The notes: a model not told the origin generated them from the letters alone. 32,479 nt of DNA from an uncultured Prevotellaceae bacterium (GCA_937898415.1 CALDLA010000147.1:1-32479); one strand, 5' to 3'. Shown: positions 8,418 through 16,093, numbered from the stretch's first letter. A program made the numbers and translations.

Positions 8418-8966
8418 ATGGTTACTTATCAATCAATTTTCAATGTTTGGTTTGCCCAGAATTACGGCAAACTTCATGCACAACTTTGTTGTGGTGGAAC
8501 ATTCGGCGAACTATATGAGCCGAACTGTGAGGACTGTTTTCATAATGCGTATTTATGCGTTTATGAGAGTCTTAAAAACTACATGGGTGAAACTGACTTT
8601 AATATCATGTTTCGCGCTGCATACAGGAGGCAAAGAAAAGCCTACACACTACATGAAACAAAGGAGATAAGACCAAAGGATCTCTTTTGGGCGTTCCTTG
8701 CTGAATGTGCCTCAGATCCTGAATCAAACGAACAAAGGAACATCTTATTAGATGAACGTGCAAAAGCAGTTCGCGCTTATGTTGCCAACCACTTCACAAA
8801 GGAACAAAAGCAAGTCTTTAAGATGTACTTTGTGTATTCGTGTACCTACGAACAGATTTCCGCTTATTGTGGAAAGTCAGTACCCACCATTACAAAATGC
8901 GTGAAATGGTGCAAAGACTGTCTTAATTGTCAGTTTAGAGATTTCTGTATTATGTCTAACTATTAA
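8418..8966 (+). CDS. Sigma-factor-like protein (182 residues)
   Basis: The C-terminal third (FTKEQKQVFKMYFVYSCTYEQ, then ISAYCGKSVPTITKCVKWCK) has the layout of sigma-70 region 4: a helix, then a helix-turn-helix in which TYEQISAYCGKSVPTI resembles the usual EIAE..G.S..TV pattern. The N-terminal half, with NCEDCFHNAYLCVYESL, could match region 2 only loosely. It is unusually rich in Cys. It follows a strong promoter and is followed 12 bases later by an unknown gene. It may direct transcription of element genes. The alternative is a non-sigma DNA-binding regulator. Confidence 0.5.
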   Translation: MVTYQSIFNVWFAQNYGKLHAQLCCGGTFGELYEPNCEDCFHNAYLCVYESLKNYMGETDFNIMFRAAYRRQRKAYTLHETKEIRPKDLFWAFLAECASDPESNEQRNILLDERAKAVRAYVANHFTKEQKQVFKMYFVYSCTYEQISAYCGKSVPTITKCVKWCKDCLNCQFRDFCIMSNY

Positions 8967-8978
8967 ACTATATTCATT

Positions 8979-9419
8979 ATGAATTTACAACTATTCGACA
9001 ACTATACAAGCCGGAAACATGGCGAAGGCCGTCCTACATTACGCACAATTAGCGTTTATATGTCAAATGGTAGTATTACGTTTTCCTCTCAAACTGCCAA
9101 AGAGTTAGGTATAAAAGAGGATAGCAAAGTATTATTTGCCAAAGATACAGACACGCGAAAAGATTGGTACTTTGCAATATCTGACACCTTCGATAATGGC
9201 ATTAAAGTTAGACCAAAGAAAAACGGTGGAATGTGTAAAGATGTCGTTTCAATGTCGTGCTCATGTCGTATTGTGGTGGAGTCTATTCTATCAGACCATA
9301 AAGCCACAAAAAACGCTTTATTCCTGGTGTCTGCCAAAGGTAAGGAGATAAACGGTGTAAACTGGTATCAGATAGTAAACAAGCCGCTCAAAATCGACGG
9401 TAAGGGTGTAAAGGAGTAA
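8979..9419 (+). CDS. Protein of unknown function (146 residues)
   Basis: I do not recognise this protein. It looks compact and beta-rich: TLRTISVYMSNGSITFSS, then AKELGIKEDSKVLFAKD and DWYFAIS, which faintly recalls small swapped-hairpin or AbrB-like folds. A Cys pair (SMSCSCRIV) lies in the middle. It is the second gene of a two-gene unit with the sigma-like protein and is closed by a strong terminator. A regulatory role with its partner is possible but not shown. Confidence 0.7.
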   Translation: MNLQLFDNYTSRKHGEGRPTLRTISVYMSNGSITFSSQTAKELGIKEDSKVLFAKDTDTRKDWYFAISDTFDNGIKVRPKKNGGMCKDVVSMSCSCRIVVESILSDHKATKNALFLVSAKGKEINGVNWYQIVNKPLKIDGKGVKE

Positions 9420-9440
9420 TAACCAATATGGCCACAAAGT

Positions 9441-9475
9441 AAGCGGGTGCAAATGGAATTGCACCCGCTTTTTTT
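9441..9475 (+). terminator. Terminator of the sigma-like operon
   Basis: AAGCGGGTGCAA and TTGCACCCGCTT are perfectly complementary around a short loop, followed by more T. Confidence 0.9.
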
Positions 9476-9696
9476 ACGTCCTATTCAGAAAAACGCATTT
9501 TTAGCCGTTTTCAGCCGTTTTTTCTTCCCTGCCCTATAAACTACCCACAAAAGCGGAGAAACGCGAAATTAGCCCTATTTCTGTAATTGTGTGCTTATTC
9601 TCCGTCATTCGTTCTATATCTGGCATAGATGCAGCACTTTGATTTTGTCTCTTATCTGAAGCCAGATAGAGCGTACAGAACCGACACCAATACAAA

Positions 9697-9855
9697 ATGA
9701 CAGCCAGACAGATTAACAACAGCTTTTGCAGGTTCTTTCATTTTTCATGGCTCAACCGTTACACGCGCAAGGAGTTCGACACTTACAAGGTCGTGAGTTG
9801 GCAGGAGTTTTATTTGTACCTGCAACCGCCTTACAAAATTTGCAACCGTCGTTGA
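9697..9855 (+). CDS. Possible small protein (52 residues)
   Basis: An ATG frame begins MTARQINNSFCRFFHFSWLN and ends YKICNRR. Its aromatic and basic composition is more protein-like than the surrounding frames. A segment (TRKEFDTYKVVSW) is echoed, in DNA and in one forward frame, just after the stop (TRRDAKTYKVTSR), which suggests a local duplication. No ribosome site or promoter is evident, so it may be chance. Confidence 0.3.
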   Translation: MTARQINNSFCRFFHFSWLNRYTRKEFDTYKVVSWQEFYLYLQPPYKICNRR

Positions 9856-9866
9856 CACGCGCAGGG

Positions 9867-10049
9867 ATGCGAAGACTTACAAAGTTACAAGCCGTTTTGA
9901 GTTCCATTTTCGGCAAAATGTCACATTATGCGGATAATGTAACCGATTTTGAGCCTTTTCACGCTGTTTTGGGGTCGAAGTGCAAAAAAGTGTTTAAGAC
10001 TTTCCGAAATCTTTACAAAGCACAAAGTGAGAAAAAGCACTTTGGCTGA
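9867..10049 (+). CDS. Possible small basic protein (60 residues)
   Basis: The frame runs from MRRLTKLQAVLSSIFGKMSH to KAQSEKKHFG, with an alternative start at MSHYADNV (9918). The C-terminal half is basic and probably helical. It lies in the gene-poor stretch behind the sigma-like operon and has no recognisable family. Support is weak. Confidence 0.25.
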   Translation: MRRLTKLQAVLSSIFGKMSHYADNVTDFEPFHAVLGSKCKKVFKTFRNLYKAQSEKKHFG

Positions 10050-10848
10050 CAAAACAAGATAATCTGGTAACGGCATAATTCCATGACAAAACAACGATGT
10101 CGGATTTCCGACAGTCAAACGAAGCCCGATTATCAGACAATGAGTGTTAGGAAGATTCTCCGAACACACTTTCCGCTCGGAGGATTCCCCGACCGACAGG
10201 AAGATTCACCTTTGGACTACACCATCTGGCAGTAAAATCACAAAGTTCCCCTCAAAATTGGGGAAAGCCACAATCTTTACACGAATCTTTCTTATTTCAC
10301 ACACTTTTCGACAACTTTCTGCCAATAGACTTTCACCTTTTATCCGCTTTCCACCATTTTATGACACTTTACCCGATAGGCATATATGCCCAACGGCTTT
10401 CACGCGCACGCGCATTGCCCCAAACTTCCCACCATCGACGGCATCAGCAGCACTTCTCTCTCAAAAATCGTATTATTTCCCCTCCTGAAGCCAACCTCTC
10501 TCTGTGAAAAGTCGCCTTTTTTCTACATTTCCTCTTTTTTCACACCATCCAGTAACTAACGTTGGTCTTCATGTACGAGGGCAGGAAAATTCCCTCGCTA
10601 TACCAAAGGCCGAATCTTTCCTTCGGTTGTTTCACCTCTCAAACTTTGATTATTCAGTTTGACATTTCGGTATGGTCTTCACAATGAATATTCCACGCTC
10701 GGAAGATTTTCCGACCGTCTGATTTACTGAAAGTTTTCATTGTTCTCCACCAAGACAGGAAGGAAGTTTGAACAAAGTTTTTTGCCGACGATTTTTTTGT
10801 GAACTTTACCCCATATAGTTTTTTCGTCAAGGTATGACAATAAAACTG
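10050..10848. other. Gene-free stretch with palindromic repeats and hairpins
   Basis: I see no convincing gene here. One plus-strand frame (10144-10488) is open, but it is Ser/Pro/Thr/Phe-rich and reads like a pyrimidine-biased strand. Palindromic GGAAGATTYTCC-type motifs occur at 10150-10165 and 10198-10210. Two near-identical 22-base copies lie at 10174-10195 and 10696-10717, differing at three positions. Two hairpins follow each other: CGAGGG/CCCTCG (10576-10597), then CCGAA/TTCGG. TGGTCTTCA is present near 10563 and 10673. Cis-acting DNA, such as an origin or packaging region, is the likeliest content. Confidence 0.5.
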
Positions 10849-11002
10849 AGTACGATTACATCAAGTACGAAAACCAAAGTACGAAGTACGATTTGGAAGT
10901 ACGAAGTACGAGAATGTTGGCTGAGAGTACGAGAATGGAAGTACGAGAATAGGGAAGTACGATATTTTTCTTGAGAGTATGATGACTATGTTGGAAGTAC
11001 GA
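10849..11002 (+). repeat. Iteron cluster, AGTACGA x10 plus one variant
   Basis: Exact AGTACGA begins at 10849, 10864, 10878, 10885, 10898, 10905, 10926, 10940, 10956 and 10996, with AGTATGA at 10976. All are in one orientation at steps of 7 to 21 bases (two near-40-base stretches lack an exact copy). Such iterons bind replication initiators or partition and control proteins. The candidate replication gene reads toward this cluster from 12437 to 11340. Confidence 0.75.
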
Positions 11003-11204
11003 GAAAGAAAAATAACTCTTAATCTCAATTCATCGAAAACGCAAAAGGCGTTTCGATGTAGATTCTTTATATATTTATCTTTTTTTAATCTTACTTTATT
11101 TCTCAACTTATTTAAATACGTAGTATGAAGAACTTATTTACTATATATATTATTTTTTATGTGTAATGAATTTGGTGTAACGCATTTATGCGGACAACTT
11201 ATGT

Positions 11205-11279
11205 GTAATGAATTTGTATGTAATGAATTTGTATGTAATGAATTTGTATGTAATGAATTTGTATGTAATGAATTTGTGC
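11205..11279 (+). repeat. 15-bp tandem repeat, five copies
   Basis: GTAATGAATTTGTAT repeats with a strict 15-base period beginning at 11205, 11220, 11235, 11250 and 11265. A lone copy lies at 11163. Directly repeated AT-rich units beside iterons are common in replication origins as duplex-unwinding sequence. Plain slippage could also have made them. Confidence 0.85.
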
Positions 11280-11283
11280 GGAA

Positions 11284-11318
11284 GAAAAAAGAGACAGCAA
11301 TCATAAACTGCTGCCTCT
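11284..11318 (-). terminator. Terminator of the candidate replication gene
   Basis: On the minus strand AGAGGCAGCA and TGCTGTCTCT pair with one G.U around GTTTATGAT, then six T. It lies 22 bases after the stop codon. Confidence 0.85.
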
Positions 11319-11339
11319 GTTGGAAGTAAGAGAAGTGAA

Positions 11340-12437
11340 TCAGAACGGAAGTTCAGGAGCCATTTCTGGGGGTTCATTTGAAATCTTGCTATCGGATGAA
11401 GTGCCAAACATTTCAGCCAAATATTTGCTTGCTTCAGACTTCTGATTATATTTTGCCCTGTACTTATTCACACGATCCCTATTTTTCTGTTTGCGTTCAT
11501 CGTCAACAAACTTTTTGATTTTCTCTGCGAATTTCTTGTCTGAAAGTTTGCGGTCACAAGAAACAAACGTGCCAAGTCCGGGTCTTCCTGGTATGGTCTC
11601 TATTCTCGGGATGAATTTGTACTTACAGACCAATTTTCTAATGCGCTTAAATGTATCGACTGAAGAATATCTATCATAAAATTGTTTGGCATGAGGTTGT
11701 TTGGTAAGTATGCTTTCAAGTTCGTCACGCCCTTTCGCGCCCACCATCCTTGCCAATACAAGTTCTTTGTTCGCTCTGGCCAAGTCTTTGTCGCCAAGGA
11801 TCGACTTGTAGGCCATGTACATCAATAGGCAGGCAATATCATCGTCTGTCTTCTGGTCAATGTCATTCAGATACTTAAACATGATGTCTATGTTAGCGTA
11901 GGCAAAAACATCATTATCGAAACGTTGGTACTTGGTATGCATTTTCTGCATCTTGTCAACATCGAGCCATTCAAAGTTAAACAGTTCGGACGCTTGCCGT
12001 AGCGCATGAAACTCTACTACGTTATCGGCAAAGTGTTTATTTTCCTTGCAATACATCAGTACAATATCTTGCGCATCTTCATCGTCGGGAGTATGCGGAC
12101 AATATCTTATCCAGTCTGTACTCTCTTTAACGAAACCATTATTTAATTCAGGTTCATCTTCATTCAAACCAAGTCTGTCTTGAAGTTGACTAAGACAATC
12201 TTTCAACCATGACGGGATTGATACCCGTCCGTTCGAGTTTTGTGGATTCCGAATGACATATATAAGTTGGAGTGTAGCATTAACGATTGATACTTTTTGT
12301 GAGATTGCCGTTAAGTACACACCATAGGTTATAACGTCGCTGATATTCCGTTTGTCCTTTATGAGCAAGCGTAACATCGGAAGTGGCACCTTAATGTACC
12401 TCGCCTCCTGTTCCGTATATGTTCCATGCTTATTCAT
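11340..12437 (-). CDS. Candidate replication initiator (365 residues)
   Basis: No family is recognised with certainty. The N-terminus (YIKVPLPMLRLLIKDKRNIS, then DVITYGVYLTAIS) recalls the start of phage and plasmid replication proteins, where a short 'fixed-strand' motif precedes a winged helix. The middle is acidic and helical. The region from about 255 to 295 (DTFKRIRKLVCKYKFIPRI) and the basic tail (KKFVDDERKQKNRDRVNKYR) could bind DNA. Its context supports a replication role: its 3' end faces an iteron cluster and AT-rich tandem repeats. An excisionase-like gene lies 39 bases upstream and could share its transcript. Confidence 0.45.
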   Translation of the reverse strand: MNKHGTYTEQEARYIKVPLPMLRLLIKDKRNISDVITYGVYLTAISQKVSIVNATLQLIYVIRNPQNSNGRVSIPSWLKDCLSQLQDRLGLNEDEPELNNGFVKESTDWIRYCPHTPDDEDAQDIVLMYCKENKHFADNVVEFHALRQASELFNFEWLDVDKMQKMHTKYQRFDNDVFAYANIDIMFKYLNDIDQKTDDDIACLLMYMAYKSILGDKDLARANKELVLARMVGAKGRDELESILTKQPHAKQFYDRYSSVDTFKRIRKLVCKYKFIPRIETIPGRPGLGTFVSCDRKLSDKKFAEKIKKFVDDERKQKNRDRVNKYRAKYNQKSEASKYLAEMFGTSSDSKISNEPPEMAPELPF

Positions 12438-12476
12438 ATTATGCCCTTTATTTATAATGAATAATAGATGATTCCT

Positions 12477-12722
12477 CTACATATACCATTTCTTGAACCA
12501 TCCATTCTGAGAGGCGGAGATTAGATCATTCTTTCGGTAGAAGCACCTCTTACTTCCCTGAATCTTCACACGTTCAATTCCGAACTTGTTTACTCTCACT
12601 TTGAAAGTATTAACCGTAAGACCAACAGCCTTTGCAGCGTCCAACTGGCTAAGATACTCCACACCATCAATGACTATGCCCTTGGCATCCATTGACACAT
12701 TCAAATGTTCTTGTTTTTCCAT
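12477..12722 (-). CDS. Excisionase-like / MerR-type DNA-binding protein (81 residues)
   Basis: The order YLSQLDAAKAVGLTVNTFKV, RVNKFGIERVKIQGSKRCFY and then RKNDL is that of small winged-helix excisionase or HTH_17 proteins: helix-turn-helix, a wing with a GxKR(C)FY strand, then a final helix. Such proteins bend attachment DNA or act as repressors. It heads the minus-strand unit with the candidate replication gene and follows its own promoter box. Confidence 0.65.
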   Translation of the reverse strand: MEKQEHLNVSMDAKGIVIDGVEYLSQLDAAKAVGLTVNTFKVRVNKFGIERVKIQGSKRCFYRKNDLISASQNGWFKKWYM

Positions 12723-12751
12723 ATTCTTGACGTTTTATTGTTATTTGACTG

Positions 12752-12788
12752 CAAAATTATAGTATATTGCGTTTTGTTTTATTCCTAA
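12752..12788 (-). promoter_or_regulatory. Promoter box and shared upstream element
   Basis: On the minus strand TAATTTTG (12752-12759) fits the -7 box. Upstream, TTAGGAATAAAAC (12776-12788) is an exact 13-base match to the promoter region of the repressor gene at 13770-13782. It may be a common operator. There is no clear TTTG -33 box. Confidence 0.45.
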
Positions 12789-12868
12789 ATGATATTTTTT
12801 TGTGTTTTCGGTGAAAGATTACCAAAATTAAAACGTATTTACTCTTGCATTGCAGGAAAGGGAATGTT

Positions 12869-13483
12869 ATGGAGCAGCAAGGATTGATCGAGTTTGTTGA
12901 CACCGAGGAAGTGAAGATTCCCGTGAACACGGTGTTTGCCTACGAGGGTGCTAATGTTACCTTCGCCCGCAAGGGTGGTGTGGTGATGGTTAATGCTACC
13001 GAAATGGCAAAGAAGTTCGGGAAGAAATCAACAGACTGGACGAAAACTGAATCATCGAAGCGTTTTATGAAGGCTTTGAGCGAGGTGAAGAATATCAACT
13101 CGTCTGATTTAGTGCAAGTTACGTATGGAAACAACGGTGGCACTTGGATGCACGAAGATGTTGCTATTGAGTTTGGCGAGAGCCGGAAGACAATGAGTAG
13201 CGTTGAGATTGCCGAGATTGTTGGCAAGCCTCACAATGACGTGCTGAAGGCCATCCGTAAAATGGAGCCAGCATGGGAAAAGGTACATGAGGGAAAATTT
13301 TCCCGCAGTGAATATAAGGACTCAACGGGCAGATCATTGCCTTGCTTTGAGTTGACGTCAGGTAAGACGAAAAGAGCGGATCACCTTCACAGGCAACCCG
13401 CTCACACACTAAAATTTCGGCAGCGGTGGTTAGTCCACTACCTGACAAGCCTTATTCAGACTTGTTTTTCCTGTTACTTTTGA
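12869..13483 (+). pseudogene. Deleted KilA-N / Rha-type phage regulatory protein
   Basis: Two antirepressor-type domains lie in one frame, both cut short. Residues ~25-100 are the start of a KilA-N domain (MVNATEMAKKFGKK to GTWMHEDVAIEF). The sequence then jumps to MSSVEIAEIVGKPHNDVLKA, the start of a Rha domain, which continues to RSLPCFELTSGKT. The remaining ~35 residues are unlike any Rha end and are encoded by the terminator region of the gene opposite. KilA-N normally continues ARWLSP...-like and Rha continues with its second half; both are absent. I read this as a gene remnant with an internal and a terminal deletion. A short functional hybrid cannot be excluded. The start chosen is MEQQGLIEF, eight codons inside the open frame. 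Confidence 0.6.
13370..13403 (-). terminator. Terminator of the repressor gene
   Basis: On the minus strand GAGCGG and CCGCTC, with an inner GCCT/AGGT, are followed by four T. It falls inside the 3' part of the opposite KilA-N/Rha remnant. A wider inverted repeat (GTCAGGTA 13357-13364, TACCTGAC 13439-13446) encloses it. Confidence 0.6.
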
Positions 13484-13736
13484 CGTTCTTAGGACTGGCA
13501 GAGAGATTTATCATTTCTCCGCAATGAGGGCAAACAATAATTGCCTGATTATCATCTACGTCTTTAACCAATTCACTAACAGAGATACCAATCGTTTTAG
13601 CGATTCTTTCAAGAGATTTATAGTTTGGATTCTCGCTGTTTATGAGTGTTGATAAAGAACCCTGAGAGATATTAAACTCTTTTGCCAGTTGTGTTACTGT
13701 CCACCCTTGTTCTCGTATTCTTTTCCTAATATCCAT
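13452..13736 (-). CDS. Cro/CI-type repressor with CxxC tail (94 residues)
   Basis: Residues 1-60 form a classic HTH_3 domain (WTVTQLAKEFNISQGSLSTL, then INSENPNYKSLERIAKTIGI). The tail carries IVCPHCGEMINL, half of a zinc-ribbon motif, which might serve for dimer contacts or sensing. It faces the plus-strand operon at 13969 across a divergent AT-rich control region, the usual place of a lysogeny-type repressor. It has no peptidase domain, so induction by RecA-driven self-cleavage is not expected. Confidence 0.8.
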   Translation of the reverse strand: MDIRKRIREQGWTVTQLAKEFNISQGSLSTLINSENPNYKSLERIAKTIGISVSELVKDVDDNQAIIVCPHCGEMINLSASPKNVKSNRKNKSE

Positions 13737-13758
13737 ATTGATTGTTTTTTATCGGCTG

Positions 13759-13790
13759 CAAAGTTACATGTTTTATTCCTAATAAACAAA
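13759..13790 (-). promoter_or_regulatory. Repressor promoter
   Basis: On the minus strand TTTG (13787-13790), 20 bases, TAACTTTG (13759-13766). The spacer contains TTAGGAATAAAAC, the element shared with the excisionase-like gene. Confidence 0.75.
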
Positions 13791-13896
13791 TGTTTGCGTA
13801 TTAAAAATATTTAATAATACCCGATATTTTTGAAAGAATGTCGTATCAAAACAAATATTATAATATCTTAATATTTACTAAAGCCTAATATTTTAT

Positions 13897-13927
13897 TTTG
13901 AATATTGGGTCAAATTAAATATATTTG
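13897..13927 (+). promoter_or_regulatory. Promoter of the rightward control operon
   Basis: TTTG (13897-13900), 19 bases, TATATTTG (13920-13927). The AT-rich DNA between this promoter and the divergent repressor promoter is full of AATATT-type palindromes that could be operators. Confidence 0.75.
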
Positions 13928-13968
13928 CACTCGATTTTGAGTAACATCTAAATAAAAACAGTAGTATT

Positions 13969-14223
13969 ATGGCAAATAATGAAAATTTAAAGCGCGTCGT
14001 GAATGTTTTCGGAACAAGTGTTTTTCACTGGGCAGAAGTTGTAAATCCTGTTGCAATCGGATTCCGTATGCAAGGTATCAAGGAAAGTGTCAATGCTGGT
14101 AAAGCCCTCACCGAAACCCAACTGGAAGTGATTGACATGATGGCCAAGTTGTCCGCTATGATTGCAGACGATTTTCTTCAGTTAGAGAATGAAGGTATTG
14201 ACTTGCAGGACTTATCTGAATAG
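13969..14223 (+). CDS. Protein of unknown function (84 residues)
   Basis: First gene of the rightward operon. It is not recognised. The second half (ALTETQLEVIDMMAKLSAMI, then ADDFLQLENEGIDL) is a predicted acidic helix pair. It ends 2 bases before the recombinase start, so the two are probably translated together. A role as a recombinase partner or control protein is suggested by position only. Confidence 0.7.
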   Translation: MANNENLKRVVNVFGTSVFHWAEVVNPVAIGFRMQGIKESVNAGKALTETQLEVIDMMAKLSAMIADDFLQLENEGIDLQDLSE

Positions 14224-14225
14224 TT

Positions 14226-15053
14226 ATGAATCCATTTGAAGTAGAGTTCTTGCAGAGGTACGACGACCGAAAGCAGATATTGACGCACATTCACAATGCG
14301 CTTGGAATATCTGTTGTCGAATGGGAGCACCTGACACGGGTAAACCTCAGTATCATTGCAGGACATATCAGGTCGAATGTTTCAGCCAATAGTGCTGTTA
14401 CGTATATGGCTATTCTGAAGAGTTTCCTCAACCGCTATTCTGAGACGGGCTTGATACCGTGCAAGCAGTTCCAGAACGAACTACAAGCCAGACGTGAACC
14501 GAGTCAACATCTGGCATTGACGATGGAAGAGATTATCATGTTCGATCAGTACGAGCCTAAGACGCAGACAGAGCGTGACGTGAAAATCCTCTTTATGCGT
14601 GGCTGTCTCACTGGTATGCGTTTATCGGATGCTGTTTTGTTAAGTGAAGACAATATCCGTGACGGTGTACTAAGTTATGTCAGCAAGAAGACAAAGGTAG
14701 AGGTACGTCAGCCGGTTCAGGCACGATTGATGAAATATGTCTCTGACAAACCGAGTAAGCAACACCAACGCTCTGTTGTGAATCGCGTCATCCAATCCAT
14801 CTGCAAGAAACTTGGAATGACTGAGGAAGTACAACTCTTTGTAAATGGCAGACTATGCAAAGGTGAGAAATACAAGTTTATCACCATGCACTCCAGTCGC
14901 AGGTCGTATGTGTCATGCCTTGCCGCTAATGGTGTTCCCATATCAACTATAAGCAAACTGGCAGGACATAGCAGTACTTCTATGACTGACCGCTATGTTT
15001 GTGTTGACACCCATAAACTTGGTGAAGACGCAATGCTATTCTTTAACAGATAA
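14226..15053 (+). CDS. Second tyrosine recombinase (275 residues)
   Basis: The catalytic set is complete: Arg132 in GCLTGMRLSD, Lys in YVSKKTK, His222 and Arg225 in HSSRRSYVS, His248 in LAGHSS and Tyr257 in TDRYV. The N-terminal ~95 residues form the SAM-like core-binding domain (VNLSIIAGHIRSN ... TYMAILKSFLNRY). It lacks the arm-binding domain found in the integrase at the right end. It sits in the control operon, 10 kb from that integrase. It may resolve dimers, invert DNA or assist excision. Expression is expected from the promoter at 13897-13927, under the neighbouring repressor. Confidence 0.88.
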   Translation: MNPFEVEFLQRYDDRKQILTHIHNALGISVVEWEHLTRVNLSIIAGHIRSNVSANSAVTYMAILKSFLNRYSETGLIPCKQFQNELQARREPSQHLALTMEEIIMFDQYEPKTQTERDVKILFMRGCLTGMRLSDAVLLSEDNIRDGVLSYVSKKTKVEVRQPVQARLMKYVSDKPSKQHQRSVVNRVIQSICKKLGMTEEVQLFVNGRLCKGEKYKFITMHSSRRSYVSCLAANGVPISTISKLAGHSSTSMTDRYVCVDTHKLGEDAMLFFNR

Positions 15054-15066
15054 AATAATGATAGTT

Positions 15067-15195
15067 ATGAAAACTCCCCCAAAATACACGAATCTAAAAA
15101 ACTGCAGTGTCCTGGCGACATTCCGCATGAATGGTAGTGAGAGTAGTGAAGAGTGTTTAATCATCAATATCAGGAAAGGAGTAGCTTATGATTAG
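15067..15195 (+). CDS. Small protein of unknown function (42 residues)
   Basis: MKTPPKYTNLKNCSVLATFR continues to an end at RKGVAYD. It lies 13 bases behind the recombinase and overlaps the start of the next gene by 8 bases (ATG inside TTATGATTAG), which suggests coupled translation and favours a real gene. No family recognised. Confidence 0.5.
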   Translation: MKTPPKYTNLKNCSVLATFRMNGSESSEECLIINIRKGVAYD

Positions 15196-15502
15196 TCCGC
15201 GTGAGTGTGAAATGATAGCAATGTCTTTAGTTAGGACGATGAAGACAGACGATGATCTTTTGGAGCGTATCTGTAAGATTATGAGCAAAGGCATGAAGAA
15301 GACGAAGCGTCTTATATCAGCTAAGAAAGCTGCTGAAATACTTGGTATCTCTGTATGGCAACTATACAGAATCAAGGATGATGCGGATGGTGTGCCTCAG
15401 TTTTCCTACACTAAGGGCGATAGCCAGTCTTCACCGTTGAAGTTCAACGAAACTACTCTTATTGAAGAGTATGAGCGTTACCTTGCTAATAAGCGTACAT
15501 AG
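15188..15502 (+). CDS. Helix-turn-helix protein, excisionase-like (104 residues)
   Basis: The central part (LISAKKAAEILGISVWQLYR) is the helix-turn-helix of HTH_17/excisionase proteins. It is followed by a wing-like stretch (FSYTKGDSQSSPLKFNETTL) and a final helix. About 45 charged helical residues precede it. Likely a DNA-binding control or accessory recombination protein, in one operon with the second recombinase. Confidence 0.6.
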   Translation: MISPRECEMIAMSLVRTMKTDDDLLERICKIMSKGMKKTKRLISAKKAAEILGISVWQLYRIKDDADGVPQFSYTKGDSQSSPLKFNETTLIEEYERYLANKRT

Positions 15503-15559
15503 GAACTTGGTAGAATATAAATAGTAGATAAATAATGTTTAACAAAAAAAGGAAACAGT

Positions 15560-16057
15560 ATGAAAAGGGTATTACTGACAGACAATGCCGCAAATGAGAT
15601 TATGCGCATTAGAACCGATGAATTTGGAACATTCAGTTCTGACAAGAGTTCCATTGCCGATGCCTTTTGCGAGTTGAGCACATTAATTAACCTTGGGCGT
15701 GAAAGAGAGAATGAGGATTTGCAGAATTGCGCCGACGGTATTCTGAAGGTGATGGAGGTGCTTAACAGGTACAACGGACTGCTTAATGTGTTGAATGAGA
15801 CGAGTGAACGTCAGGCTGGTTACTATACTTATGGTAAGCCAGAACAGAACTATGACGGTGATCGTGATTGCGTTCTATTTGGAAACGAAGTTGAGTTGCT
15901 GAAACGTGTATTTGCAAAGAAGCCTGGTTTTGTCCCCCATGCTCCGGTTGACGTGGATGCTATTACCATGGCCGAAGCTGCCGAGATACTTGAAGTTACG
16001 ACTGCCGAACTTAAAGACCTAATCAATCAAGAAAGGAACTATACTAAAAAAGCATGA
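15560..16057 (+). CDS. Protein of unknown function (165 residues)
   Basis: Not recognised. The N-terminal half is helical and acidic (IADAFCELSTLINLGRERE, GILKVMEVLNRYNGLLNVL). The C-terminal end (ITMAEAAEILEVTTAELKDL) resembles a helix-turn-helix of the same type as its neighbour, but without a basic recognition helix. It continues the rightward operon. Confidence 0.75.
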   Translation: MKRVLLTDNAANEIMRIRTDEFGTFSSDKSSIADAFCELSTLINLGRERENEDLQNCADGILKVMEVLNRYNGLLNVLNETSERQAGYYTYGKPEQNYDGDRDCVLFGNEVELLKRVFAKKPGFVPHAPVDVDAITMAEAAEILEVTTAELKDLINQERNYTKKA

Positions 16058-16093
16058 CTATGAATGTGAAATCAGATAATAGGAGGAATGATT

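Noticed and set aside
9534..10169. Minus-strand frames opposite the small plus frames
   Set aside because: Cys/Leu/Phe-rich with no motif, promoter or ribosome site; not better than chance.
10144..10488. 114-residue plus-strand frame
   Set aside because: Composition follows the pyrimidine bias of the strand, it runs over the palindromic repeats, and no family is recognisable.
10849..11279. Short direct repeats resembling a CRISPR array
   Set aside because: Units are only 7 or 15 bases, spacing is irregular or zero, there are no unique spacers of constant length and no cas genes.
11186..11407. Minus-strand frame with KFITY repeats
   Set aside because: It is the 15-bp DNA repeat read as protein, crosses a terminator and overlaps the end of the 365-residue gene.
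13357..13446. Three-way-junction RNA or riboswitch
   Set aside because: The outer and inner inverted repeats can be explained by the repressor terminator and its surroundings; no ligand-binding consensus is visible.
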